Shown: piece by piece, positions 52,603 to 61,661 of the stretch
How positions within the stretch are numbered: the first letter of the stretch is position 1
How the letters are laid out: the number at the start of each line of letters is the position of its first letter
DNA from: an uncultured Paludibacter sp.
GTDB taxonomy: Bacteria; Bacteroidota; Bacteroidia; Bacteroidales; Paludibacteraceae
Direction: 5' to 3'
Length of the DNA: 64,000 nt
Assembly (NCBI GenBank): GCA_937927845.1
Contig: CALFXE010000200.1
Location: forward strand, 115,844-179,843
Made by a program: the position numbers and the translations under genes
The notes under the pieces: generated by a model
What the model was told of the DNA's origin: nothing
Databases searched by the model: none
The model's input: the letters and a program-made list of their open reading frames with translations, nothing else

Positions 52603-53034
52603 TCAAATCCTGATTACCCGAAATACAATGTACTTCTTACAAGAGGGCAGAAAAGAAAAATGCTTATCCAGAAAAGATAAGCGTTTGTTTATATCGCGGG
52701 AACCGATTTCCGGTACCTGAATACATAAAAGGCTGGTAAAGAGTGCACCTGAAGCGATTATTTTTTTTGAGGCAGCTAACTCATTTTCTTCATTCTCATT
52801 ATCGTTGTGGTCATGATGAGAATAGGTTTTATTGTTTAGTTTCTCAAAATAGCACAAAGCATAATTGGTCACATCACTTTGTGAACCGGATATGCCTGCT
52901 GCCTGAAACTGCTCAATATTTTTTACAGTCGTATAGTTAATATACTCCCCCTGACCAGCTAGGGCAAAGGATTGCACATATCCGCTCAACAGGAAAATTA
53001 ACAGCGATGTAAAAATGCTAACTTTTAACTTCAT
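52603..53034 (-). CDS. Small exported protein with His/Asp/Glu-rich segment
   Basis: 143 aa with a signal peptide (to about residue 27) and a central HHDHNDNENEENE segment that could bind metal. The Cys and aromatic-rich C-terminus ends YIVFRVIRI. I do not recognise a family with confidence. A good promoter (TTG-N19-TAATTTTG, 53045-53074) precedes it. The position next to the RND operon suggests a possible envelope-stress role, but that is inference. Confidence 0.65.
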   Translation of the reverse strand: MKLKVSIFTSLLIFLLSGYVQSFALAGQGEYINYTTVKNIEQFQAAGISGSQSDVTNYALCYFEKLNNKTYSHHDHNDNENEENELAASKKIIASGALFTSLLCIQVPEIGSRDINKRLSFLDKHFSFLPSCKKYIVFRVIRI

Positions 53035-53044
53035 AATACGGCAC

Positions 53045-53074
53045 CAAAATTATACAAAGTTCTTACACCGGCAA
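53045..53074 (-). promoter_or_regulatory. Promoter matching the Bacteroidota consensus
   Basis: On the minus strand TTG (complement of 53072-53074) is followed after exactly 19 bases by TAATTTTG (complement of 53045-53052), matching TTG-N17-23-TAnnTTTG. Its -7 box lies about 10 bases before the ATG of the small exported protein. Confidence 0.7.
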
Positions 53075-53228
53075 GCACTATTCACTTTAATAATTTGTTA
53101 AAATTTTGATGTAACCGTCAAAAAGTAACAAATGCCGTCAAAACGCACTATTACTAAAAAAAGCCCCGTAAAAAGCCTGTTTTACACCTACTCCGCAGGA
53201 AAAAATATAGCCGCCGGGATATTTACAA

Positions 53229-55253
53229 TCAGAGGTCTGTTGCCTGTTCGTATTGATATCCCAATCTGGCAAATTCTTTTTCGAGTTTTATTCTGAGCGC
53301 CAGCGGATGTATAAAAAACACATATTCATCACATTGGGTGTTCACAAACCCCAGCTGGAGATTATAAAAATGGAGTGCCTTGTCAAAGTCTATAAAAACG
53401 GTTCCATAGCTGATGGCCGCTTCCTCCGGATAATCTGATGCAGAAGGCAGGATAACATCGATATCGAAATTTGTTTTCAGACTGTGTTTTATAGCCCATT
53501 CCAAATCCCCTATTTCCTGCTTCCAGTCCATACGCCACAAGAACGGGATGTTATGTTCTTCACAGAGGTAAATGATTTCATACAGCGGGTCATCTTTGTC
53601 CTTTTGCTGATTGGTCATAAGGTGGTGCAGCAAGGCGATATACTCCGGTCCCAGACACATCGGCATGGCTCCCAGTAACGAACAGATCTTTCCGCAGGCG
53701 ATATCTTCCTGTTCCTGCAGATATTGTTTGTTCATCTCAAAAATGACCCGCTCGAGTATTTCAAAATAGCGGATGGCCTTTTTGTACTTTTCCCGCTCTA
53801 AAATCAGCACCTCATAAGCTTCCGCGTCATATCCATTCTGATCCTGGGTGAATAAAACAGGAGCCAGACGGCCGTCTATCGTTTCTATTAAATCAAAATG
53901 GTAAAAGTCAAAGCTTCCATCCTGTGTTTCTTTGATGATCCCTATCCTCGGGCACGCACCCGGTTCTGCATCCTGCTGCCGGAACTGCCATTGAAAATCA
54001 CGAAACCAGATTCTGCTGTCTTCTTCAACCGAATAATAGTTACTGTATTTTTCCCTGATTAACGGCAGGTTTAATATGGATTCCAGAATCTCCCGGCTAA
54101 CTTTTTTGTCAAACTGTTTCCGGTACCAGACCATTTCAGAATAGTGCTCCAACAGTTTTTTCCAACGATCTTTCAGAAAAAGCCGGTAGGTTAACGGAGC
54201 GTTATTATTGAGTAACAGCCAGTCTCCGTCCGGAAACTGACGGAATGCCATGGCAAGTTTATAGTGCTTTTTACCCATGATTCTTTCCCAGAGTCCACCC
54301 TTATGGTTGCTGAAATATACCATGCAGGCATGTTCCTGTTTGTATTGTACATACACACAGTATGAAAACGGCTGCCCGATCTCTACCAATACCCTGTAAA
54401 AAGAATCGCCTTCCCAATATTCCAGAACTTGCTCCTGCCCTTTTTGCGGCGCAAATCCCATCAACACATTGCTATCGCCAAAACGCTGCAGGTTTTTCGC
54501 ACTGATCGCATCATCCGTAAAGAAAAACGGAATGGCTGTCTCTTTGGATTCCTTTTCGATCTTTTCCCGGATTAGCGGTTTTCCGGATTCCAGCGCTTCG
54601 AATATTTTACAATAATTAAGACGGTCCTTCCAGGAATACAGATCGTCGATTACCTCGATTTCTTCGGCTACAAACTCCGGAAGAAATGTGCTCTGAATGG
54701 GTTCGGGGTTCTCAAAATCGTCAGTATCGGCTATTTCATCCCACAGCAGGCATTCGGTGGTGATATGTTCCCCGCTGGTGAATCGTTCAAAATCTACCCC
54801 ATAATCGGTAATCATCAATACCTTTGCACGGATTGCTCCTTCAACATTCAGGTTTCCGTGGTTATAGTCGCCCCAGAACAATTCTTTACAGGTCATGTGT
54901 CCGACTACATAGATTTCCTGACCGCCAACAACGATATTATCGGCTATCAGGTTTCCTAAAACGACCAGACCGGTAGCACCGTCCGTTTCCCGGTTACAGA
55001 TATTATGCCCCCTGCAATTACCGGTGACCAATATAAAGCCTATAAAGACATCCGGGGCATTTCCCCCGATAAGGCACTTTAGCGGATCATCCAGATCCAG
55101 CAGCGCTTCCAGATCAAGATCCCCTTCACAATAAAAAACATATTCTTCTGCAATTTCGGATTCACTTCCATTGAAAGGCGCATACATGGATTTTTCCGGT
55201 ATCAGGTGTCTGATTTCATCATATTTTACGATGCTGCAATTCTTGTGTTCCAT
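53229..55253 (-). CDS. Large soluble protein with beta-helix-like N-terminal part, unknown
   Basis: 674 aa with no signal peptide. Residues about 55-165 (GFILVTGNCRGHNICNRE, GLVVLGNLIADNIVVGGQEI, EGAIRAKVLMI) have the short-turn pattern of polymer-forming or right-handed beta-helix proteins. The remainder is helical with many Trp, Tyr and Phe, as in cytoplasmic proteins of toxin-immunity families, but I cannot assign one. It is the only gene of its unit. Function unknown. Confidence 0.6.
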   Translation of the reverse strand: MEHKNCSIVKYDEIRHLIPEKSMYAPFNGSESEIAEEYVFYCEGDLDLEALLDLDDPLKCLIGGNAPDVFIGFILVTGNCRGHNICNRETDGATGLVVLGNLIADNIVVGGQEIYVVGHMTCKELFWGDYNHGNLNVEGAIRAKVLMITDYGVDFERFTSGEHITTECLLWDEIADTDDFENPEPIQSTFLPEFVAEEIEVIDDLYSWKDRLNYCKIFEALESGKPLIREKIEKESKETAIPFFFTDDAISAKNLQRFGDSNVLMGFAPQKGQEQVLEYWEGDSFYRVLVEIGQPFSYCVYVQYKQEHACMVYFSNHKGGLWERIMGKKHYKLAMAFRQFPDGDWLLLNNNAPLTYRLFLKDRWKKLLEHYSEMVWYRKQFDKKVSREILESILNLPLIREKYSNYYSVEEDSRIWFRDFQWQFRQQDAEPGACPRIGIIKETQDGSFDFYHFDLIETIDGRLAPVLFTQDQNGYDAEAYEVLILEREKYKKAIRYFEILERVIFEMNKQYLQEQEDIACGKICSLLGAMPMCLGPEYIALLHHLMTNQQKDKDDPLYEIIYLCEEHNIPFLWRMDWKQEIGDLEWAIKHSLKTNFDIDVILPSASDYPEEAAISYGTVFIDFDKALHFYNLQLGFVNTQCDEYVFFIHPLALRIKLEKEFARLGYQYEQATDL

Positions 55254-55409
55254 CTCTTATGTTTGTTTTTATTCTATATGAGAAATGGGGGCAGGTTATC
55301 TGTAAAAACTGAATTGACAGGGAGGTATTCAATCAGGCTTACTGAAAAGTAATTTTTTATCGTCCGTTACGATCATAGAAAATCAGCGGTGAATTTCAAC
55401 CAGCAGTAC

Positions 55410-55868
55410 CTAGGCATCCGATACCGCTTTTATAAAAGACACCAATATGGCGGCCGCTATCCAGCAGTAGCCGGTTTCCCGGCCATACAACAAACAGAGG
55501 CCGCCAATCAGATAGGGCAAAACGGCAATTTGATTAAAAAGGATATTGATGGTATAAAACCGTTGGAATTTATTCTTTTTCAGGTGATAGATCCGGCTAT
55601 CCATAATGGTCATCACGGTCCATACGACACCTCCGAAAACCGTTTGCTCATAGCCGCAACAGGCATTCGTGTGTCCGGGTATCAATAAAAGCATGGAATC
55701 CGTCAGGATAGCGAGAAGTAAAAATATCGCCACCATTGCCCTTTCCGGTAAGGCCGGCAGGGATAAAATTTTGGCAAGGCTGATCGATACCCCTACAAAG
55801 ATTAATCCGGTCAAAGCAGCTGAAGCACCCACTGCGGCTATGTAGAAATCATTCCATTCGCTAATCAT
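55410..55868 (-). CDS. Four-helix membrane protein, C-terminus cut by a nonsense codon
   Basis: 152 aa to TAG 55410-55412, with about four or five hydrophobic segments starting at AAVGASAALTGLIFVGVSI. Beyond the stop the same frame continues VLLVEIHR and ends with TGA at 55383. In related proteins the sequence around this point, from memory, is AWVLLVEIxR, so the TAG replaces a Trp codon (TGG) by one base. The protein is thus nine residues short and probably still folded. Family function is unknown. Confidence 0.65.
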   Translation of the reverse strand: MISEWNDFYIAAVGASAALTGLIFVGVSISLAKILSLPALPERAMVAIFLLLAILTDSMLLLIPGHTNACCGYEQTVFGGVVWTVMTIMDSRIYHLKKNKFQRFYTINILFNQIAVLPYLIGGLCLLYGRETGYCWIAAAILVSFIKAVSDA

Positions 55869-56013
55869 CTTTTACTATTTTCACATTATATGGCGCTATA
55901 TCGAAGTATTCCGGATTTTTCTGAAAAGTGAATGGTAATCCATCCCAGCTGCTGCAACCGGATATGCCGTACTAAAAAGAACAGCATTATGTATAAGACA
56001 TCTTTTTCTGTTA

Positions 56014-57510
56014 TTATATTCTACCGATGATCCAGTATTGTGTCCCGTCAAACTGTACGACAAGTCCTTTCATCGATACATTTATAAAAATACTGGTAGG
56101 TCCCGCCTGGTTATCGATCAGTACCGTTGGGGCTGACAGGTAAACGTTATTGGCCGTCGCATCCGTTTTTTTTACGGTAAATTTTTTGCCGGTTCTGGGA
56201 GAAACCGGTAAAAAAACGGTCACTGCTCCGGAAGCAGCATTGATCAGTATGGTTTCATCCGATTCCAGTGCGGTATAACTGGTTACCGGTGCCTGGCTGG
56301 TCATGGCATTGAATGCCGGAATGATATCGCCCTGACTGTTCGTTCCCAAGAGGCCCATACTGGGTAAATTGGTGATACGCACACCGGAAGTACCGCCCGC
56401 AATACTTTTTACTTCCAGTGTATTTGCCGGAGTTGTTGTATTGATTCCGATATTCGCATAACCACCGGCATTCACATTGGTTCCGTAAATAGTATTACCG
56501 ATATTCAACTGATTGTTGCCGGTAGTAACCACAGCTTTCGTCAGGTTACCGATAAAAATATTGCCGGCACCGGATAGCAGATTATCGCCGGCACTGATAC
56601 CGACAGCAACATTATTACTACTGTTTGCCGCCGGATTTCCTGCCAGATTCTCCAGCGCTTTTGCTCCGATAGCTGTATTATTATCACCTCTCACGTTCTT
56701 ATTCAATGAAGAAGTTCCAATAGCCACATTATTTGCACCATAACTATTATTGTAGCCGGAATATACTCCTATTCCGGTATTATAATTCCCCGTAGTATTA
56801 TAATATAAAGCATCATGCCCTATAGCAGTATTCATACGTCCTGAAGTATTATTTACCAGCCCGCTATTTCCTACTGCGGTATTACTGTCGCCAGAAGTGT
56901 CATTAGCTAAAGTATTATTTCCGATAGCTATATTATAGGCCGCTGTAGTAATTGTATTTAATGTAAAATAGCCTATTGCTGTATTCTCACTTCCGGTAGT
57001 AACCGATTTCAGGGAATTACTTCCTATAGCCGTATTTCCAACTCCTGTAGCTGCGAAAGGCAGACTTGCGCTACCTAAAACGGTGCGGGTTGCACCCAAT
57101 ATTCCGGCAACAGCATTGTTACGTTTCCATACCAGATCCGTATTATCTGTGGTTCCGATAAAATGGGTTCCGGCAGTCGTGCCGCTATTGCCTGTTGTAT
57201 TCCAGGTATAAGCCGAACCGCCGTCCATTGTTGTCCAATTCGTGCCGTTCCAGTAGTAATATCCGGGCATAACGGTATTGGGTGCCGTACCGGCTGTAGC
57301 GGTATTGTAAATCAGTAAACCTGTTGCCGGAGCCGTGATGGTCGCAGCATCTGTAGTACCGGTCAAAGCTATCCTTGGAATCAGCAAGCCTTTACTGGAA
57401 CTGCTGACATCCAAAACAGCTGACGGATCCGGAGCCGCTATCCCGATACCCACCTGGCAATAAACCGTATAGTTTAGCAGCATGGCTGCTATTATTAAAT
57501 ATTTTCTCAT
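56014..57510 (-). CDS. Surface protein with YadA-head-like repeats (copy 1)
   Basis: 498 aa with a signal peptide (MRKYLIIAAMLLNYTVYCQ), an N-terminal domain (VGIGIAAPDPSAVLDV, then a YYWNGTNWTTM motif), and about ten repeats of 14-20 residues of NTAIG and NNVAIG type (about residues 160-330). These resemble the left-handed beta-roll of YadA/Hia heads. A C-terminal beta domain follows (TLEVKS; FTVKKTDA; VVQFDGTQYWI). No outer-membrane anchor or T9SS sorting domain is visible. It probably is a secreted or surface adhesin of flavobacterial type, related to tail-fibre proteins. It is paralogous to the next gene. Confidence 0.82.
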   Translation of the reverse strand: MRKYLIIAAMLLNYTVYCQVGIGIAAPDPSAVLDVSSSSKGLLIPRIALTGTTDAATITAPATGLLIYNTATAGTAPNTVMPGYYYWNGTNWTTMDGGSAYTWNTTGNSGTTAGTHFIGTTDNTDLVWKRNNAVAGILGATRTVLGSASLPFAATGVGNTAIGSNSLKSVTTGSENTAIGYFTLNTITTAAYNIAIGNNTLANDTSGDSNTAVGNSGLVNNTSGRMNTAIGHDALYYNTTGNYNTGIGVYSGYNNSYGANNVAIGTSSLNKNVRGDNNTAIGAKALENLAGNPAANSSNNVAVGISAGDNLLSGAGNIFIGNLTKAVVTTGNNQLNIGNTIYGTNVNAGGYANIGINTTTPANTLEVKSIAGGTSGVRITNLPSMGLLGTNSQGDIIPAFNAMTSQAPVTSYTALESDETILINAASGAVTVFLPVSPRTGKKFTVKKTDATANNVYLSAPTVLIDNQAGPTSIFINVSMKGLVVQFDGTQYWIIGRI

Positions 57511-57637
57511 ACCCTAATTTCAATTTGTTTATGATCGCGTAAGTCATCATTTTTAGCTTTATTCCAAAAGCGGTAAAATCCAACCATTAAAACCGGAACA
57601 AAACCAAAAGAGCATTGTCCTGCCTCCGGAAGGATCC

Positions 57638-59134
57638 TTACATCCTGTTTACAATCCAGTATTTACTAATGCCGTCAAACTGTACCACTATACCTGCCAT
57701 GGAGGTGCCTATCGTGATGCTTGCCTGGTTATCTATCGTTGCTCCTCCTGCTGCTGCTATTACCATATTGCTTGACGTGGCATCTATCTTTTTAATAATA
57801 AACCTTTTACCGGATACCGCTCCTGTTGGTAGCACCACTGCCGCCGGTGCGGCAACATTCATCAGAATGGTTTCATCCGCCTGCTGCACTTCATAATAGC
57901 TAACCGTAACGGTTTTAATGGCACTAAAAGTCTCTATTATATCCCCCTGACTGTTTGTTCCCAACATACCGGCATTCGGAAAATTCGTTAACCGAAAACC
58001 GGAAGTATTGGCAGCACTGCTTCTTACTTCCAAAGCATTACCGGGATTTGCAGTGTTAATCCCGATATTCGCATAACCACCGTTATTGACATTGGTTCCG
58101 TAAATATTACTGCCAATATTCAATATATTACTGCCAATACCGCCCGGAGCCGCAGACATCACATTCGCTCCGATTAAAATATTATTGCTGCCCATAAACA
58201 AATCCATCCCCACATTAGTACCAATAGCAACATTGTTATGGCTGTTTGTTCCTGCCGGATCCTGCAGGCTAAAGAGTGCGCCGGATCCTATCGCTACATT
58301 ATTGTTTCCTGCGCTACTATTATACAATGACTGATAGCCTACCGCAGCATTATAAGTTCCTGTGATATTACTAAAACCGGCATTACCTCCCATTGCGGTA
58401 TTATAAGCCGCTGTTGTATTGTGATTCAAAGCCTGAAACCCTAAGGCTGTACCCATACGCCCGGTCGTATTGTCCACCATAGCCATATTACCTACAGCAG
58501 TATTGGAGTCCCCACTGGTTGTATTATATAAAGCGGTATTTCCGATTGCGGTATTATAAGGCGCTGTGTTCTTGCTCAGTGTGTTATACCCTATAGCTGT
58601 ATTCCCTCCTCCGGTAGTAACCGCTGTAAGCGCATTGCTTCCTATTGCGGTATTTCCGGTTCCGGTTGCCGCTAACGGTAAACTGCTGTTCCCGAAAGCG
58701 GTATTGGTTGAACCGATAAATCCGGAAACAATGTTGTTTCGTTTTAGTACCACATCTGTATTATCTGTTGTTCCTATAAAGTTGGTTCCTGCCGTTGTAC
58801 TGCTGTTACCGGTTGTATTCCAGCTATTCGCAGCGGTCGCGCCATTGTCTAATGTTGCCCATTTTGTACCGTTCCAATAGTAATATCCGGGTACAACGGT
58901 ATTGGGTGCCGTACCGGCTGTAGCGGTATTGTAGATCAGTAATCCTGTTGCCGGTGCCGCAATGGTTGTGACATCCGTACTGCCTGTCAGGGCTATTCTC
59001 GGAGCCAGAAACCCTTTGTCGGAACTGCTTACATCCAAAGCTGAAGAGGCTTCCGGTGTGGTCGTTCCGATCCCGATCTGGCTATTGGCAGTATACCCCA
59101 ACAGTATAACCGCCATCATAATGTACTTTTTCAT
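57638..59134 (-). CDS. Surface protein with YadA-head-like repeats (copy 2)
   Basis: About 498 aa from ATG 59134 (the frame runs to 59149, but aligning with copy 1 supports the inner start: MKKYIMMAVILLGYTANSQ). It has the same architecture as copy 1 with the same YYWNGTKWATL motif and NTAIG repeats; whole segments are nearly identical in DNA, for instance around 57240-57310 and 58870-58940. The pair arose by tandem duplication. Both lack a C-terminal anchor, as noted for copy 1. Confidence 0.82.
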   Translation of the reverse strand: MKKYIMMAVILLGYTANSQIGIGTTTPEASSALDVSSSDKGFLAPRIALTGSTDVTTIAAPATGLLIYNTATAGTAPNTVVPGYYYWNGTKWATLDNGATAANSWNTTGNSSTTAGTNFIGTTDNTDVVLKRNNIVSGFIGSTNTAFGNSSLPLAATGTGNTAIGSNALTAVTTGGGNTAIGYNTLSKNTAPYNTAIGNTALYNTTSGDSNTAVGNMAMVDNTTGRMGTALGFQALNHNTTAAYNTAMGGNAGFSNITGTYNAAVGYQSLYNSSAGNNNVAIGSGALFSLQDPAGTNSHNNVAIGTNVGMDLFMGSNNILIGANVMSAAPGGIGSNILNIGSNIYGTNVNNGGYANIGINTANPGNALEVRSSAANTSGFRLTNFPNAGMLGTNSQGDIIETFSAIKTVTVSYYEVQQADETILMNVAAPAAVVLPTGAVSGKRFIIKKIDATSSNMVIAAAGGATIDNQASITIGTSMAGIVVQFDGISKYWIVNRM

Positions 59135-59178
59135 ATAAATGTTTTTCATTTTGTTTTTTATCTGCTCGATATTGTCTT

Positions 59179-59199
59179 TAGCAGTTTGGTATACTGCTA
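59179..59199. repeat. Inverted repeat TAGCAGT-N7-ACTGCTA, possible operator
   Basis: TAGCAGT (59179-59185) and ACTGCTA (59193-59199) are exact inverted repeats with a 7-base spacer, 45 bases upstream of the copy-2 surface protein gene. A regulatory role is inference. Confidence 0.35.
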
Positions 59200-60493
59200 T
59201 TTGTTTCTTTATTCTTAAAATCTCTGGTGATTCAAATGCTGTTTTAGTTTTTATCTTTTACGGAATCCGGTGTCGCAGTTCCGGTAGCTGCCTGACTAAG
59301 TCCATAAAACCAGCATACCGTAAAGATTTAGTAATCGTGCTTTTTTTCATATCCAATCCTTATTATTTAAAGTAGTCCGCCTGTATTCTTTTATCAATAT
59401 CATTGTCAAAATGAGCTATTTCCAAACTGTCTAACTGTGTTTTACAATAGAGTTATCACATAACTTTTTTACTATTTACGATCAAAGGTAAAACCACCTA
59501 AAAAAACCAGCCGACAAAAAGGTCAATACTTTGGATGACAAATAGTAAAATCACTTTAAAACATCACTAAACAACTATTAATCAAGACTATAATCTTAAA
59601 ACAAGCCTAAAAAACCCTGTTTTTTATCCGAAACAACAATGCACAACAAGCCAAGCACTCGGAAATACGCAAAATAATATTCCGGATGCTACACTACTAA
59701 CCATCAAGGATTTACCTCCTGACTTTCAACTATTTTTTCTAATGGAATTTTGCCACGAAAGGATCTCTTTTTTACATCACAAAACCTGTTATTTGTAAGG
59801 AAAGAAAAGAAAAGCCGCACTCAAACAGGCATTTAACCAATGTTTTTAAATTTCCCAATTTCAACCTTAAAAACACCAGACTTTTCTTCACTTCCTCTTC
59901 CCAACTAATAATGACAGTTATTGGCTTATAAAAAATATAATCGTGACTTGAACTTTCTTTTAAAATACAGTAAAGAAGAAGAGCCAAACAACGACTGTTT
60001 ATTTAACCCATTTTCTGAATAAAGCCCCCCTTCTTCAAAAAATTTTCAGGACTCTCCTTTTTACTATATAACCAAATAATGAGAATAACCCTTTCTTATA
60101 ATCATTATTTATATTGATCCCGGTAAGCTAACCGGTTTACTCTTTTTACTTGTTAGTTGGATGTTGTTTTCACTTTTTTCAGGAACAAAATTTCTTGCTA
60201 ATGAAGATTTTATTACCTGTAAATACGTAATAAAACATAAAGGTATTTACTTACAATACCGTTCAGTATAAATACGTAAAGAGCTTATTTCTTTAACAAA
60301 ACTATAGCCTTTAAAAAGAAACTACCTGCAAAATCATAAACACTTCAAGTGACAAATTGTAAAATATTTTCAAATAAGTAAAAAAATAATTTTAACTACT
60401 TTAAAAACAGTTGCTTACAAACATTATTTTTTAACAAAAAATTTACATTTTGTCTCAAAAAAATTTATATTTACGTAATATTCTGATCTGTTC
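59200..60493. other. 1.3-kb AT-rich intergenic region without recognised genes
   Basis: I see no credible gene here; the largest minus-strand frame (59772-59987) has no start context or family feature. TAAATACGTAA occurs at 60220-60230 and again at 60269-60279, and ATTTACGTAAT near 60469-60479 is a related palindrome, all upstream of the tandem regulators. The rest shows AT-rich tracts only. Confidence 0.5.
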
Positions 60494-61651
60494 ATGAAGA
60501 TTTTTGATGTCATATTGCTCTCAGTTCCTATTTTTTCTTCACTGACCTGTGGTGCCATTTTTTTTGTCTCCTATCAGGATAAGCTTACCCCGGTTGAAAA
60601 CACCATTAAAAAGCTGTTGGTTTGCTATTTTCTGATGATGATTTTCTTATGGTTTAAGTTTGAGATCTATGTATCGCTACAGCAAACACTCCGGTATATC
60701 ATCCCTTTGTATTGCCTTGTTTTACAAACCATCAATGTTGTTTTTTATAATTTTATTTATGCCTTAACGCCTTTGGGCAAACGGAAAACCATTCCTCTTT
60801 TTCATTACCTGATTCCCTGTATTCTCTTTGTGATAGTGTCTGTTATCACCTTTGCTCACTATATCCATGATCCGGAATCGTTTATACCCCGAAAAGATGC
60901 TTTTATATTCCTGCGTCCGTATATCGTTATTTCCACCATTGTCTATATGATAATCTATATCGGCTTGTGTGTAAAACGGGTTTATCAATACCGCCAAAGC
61001 ATTATCCTGCAATACGGGAAAGAGAAATGGGAATCCATGCACTGGCTGTCCTTAGTAATTGGTTTGAGAGTCCTGTTTTTCGTTGTTTTTATTATAGACC
61101 TTGTTTTTCATATCAGGAATTTCGCGTTACTCATTTCATTTATTTCGACGCCGTTACAGCACATACTTATAGTTTATAATATTATCCAGCGCAATTACCT
61201 GCTGTATACCCCGAAGCAAACCCAGACCATACTGGTTACTTCCGGCAATGTACTGCAAATCAAAAAGAGGAAACGAAAACGGGATATTTCCGAAAAAGAA
61301 GCCATGGCTTTAGGAGAGCGGCTGATTGTGCAATCTGAATTTGAAAAGTACTTTAAAGAAAACAAGCCGTACCTGGATCCTCAGTTTAAAATCACGGATT
61401 TAATCTTTCCATTCCATGTAAACCGGACCTATCTCTCCACTTTTATTAATAAAACCTATGGCATGAATTTTAGCAATTATGTCAATAACTGGCGGTTAAT
61501 GGAAGTCAAACGGCTTGCCCGGCTGCCTCAAAATAAAGACAGGGATATTGCAGAACTGGTCGCAGAAGCCGGTTTTGGAAGTTTCCGAAATTACCTGAGG
61601 GTGAAAAAAGCGGAAGATTCCGATAATAATCCTGTAAACGACCAATACTAA
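60494..61651 (+). CDS. Membrane-anchored AraC-type regulator (copy 1)
   Basis: 385 aa. About seven membrane helices in residues 1-245 are followed by a soluble linker and a C-terminal AraC-type domain (KITDLIFPFHVNRTYLS, TYGMNFSNYVNNWR, VAEAGFGSFRNYLR). A 7TM-plus-AraC arrangement suggests that an extracytoplasmic or membrane signal is passed straight to DNA. It is immediately followed (10 bases) by a paralogue. Targets are unknown; both may be linked to envelope or surface genes nearby. Confidence 0.85.
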   Translation: MKIFDVILLSVPIFSSLTCGAIFFVSYQDKLTPVENTIKKLLVCYFLMMIFLWFKFEIYVSLQQTLRYIIPLYCLVLQTINVVFYNFIYALTPLGKRKTIPLFHYLIPCILFVIVSVITFAHYIHDPESFIPRKDAFIFLRPYIVISTIVYMIIYIGLCVKRVYQYRQSIILQYGKEKWESMHWLSLVIGLRVLFFVVFIIDLVFHIRNFALLISFISTPLQHILIVYNIIQRNYLLYTPKQTQTILVTSGNVLQIKKRKRKRDISEKEAMALGERLIVQSEFEKYFKENKPYLDPQFKITDLIFPFHVNRTYLSTFINKTYGMNFSNYVNNWRLMEVKRLARLPQNKDRDIAELVAEAGFGSFRNYLRVKKAEDSDNNPVNDQY

Positions 61652-61661
61652 TTTTTAAAAG

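Noticed and set aside
59772..59987. 71-codon minus-strand frame in the long intergenic gap
   Set aside because: No leader or recognisable domain; the region is AT-rich with stops in the neighbouring frames.
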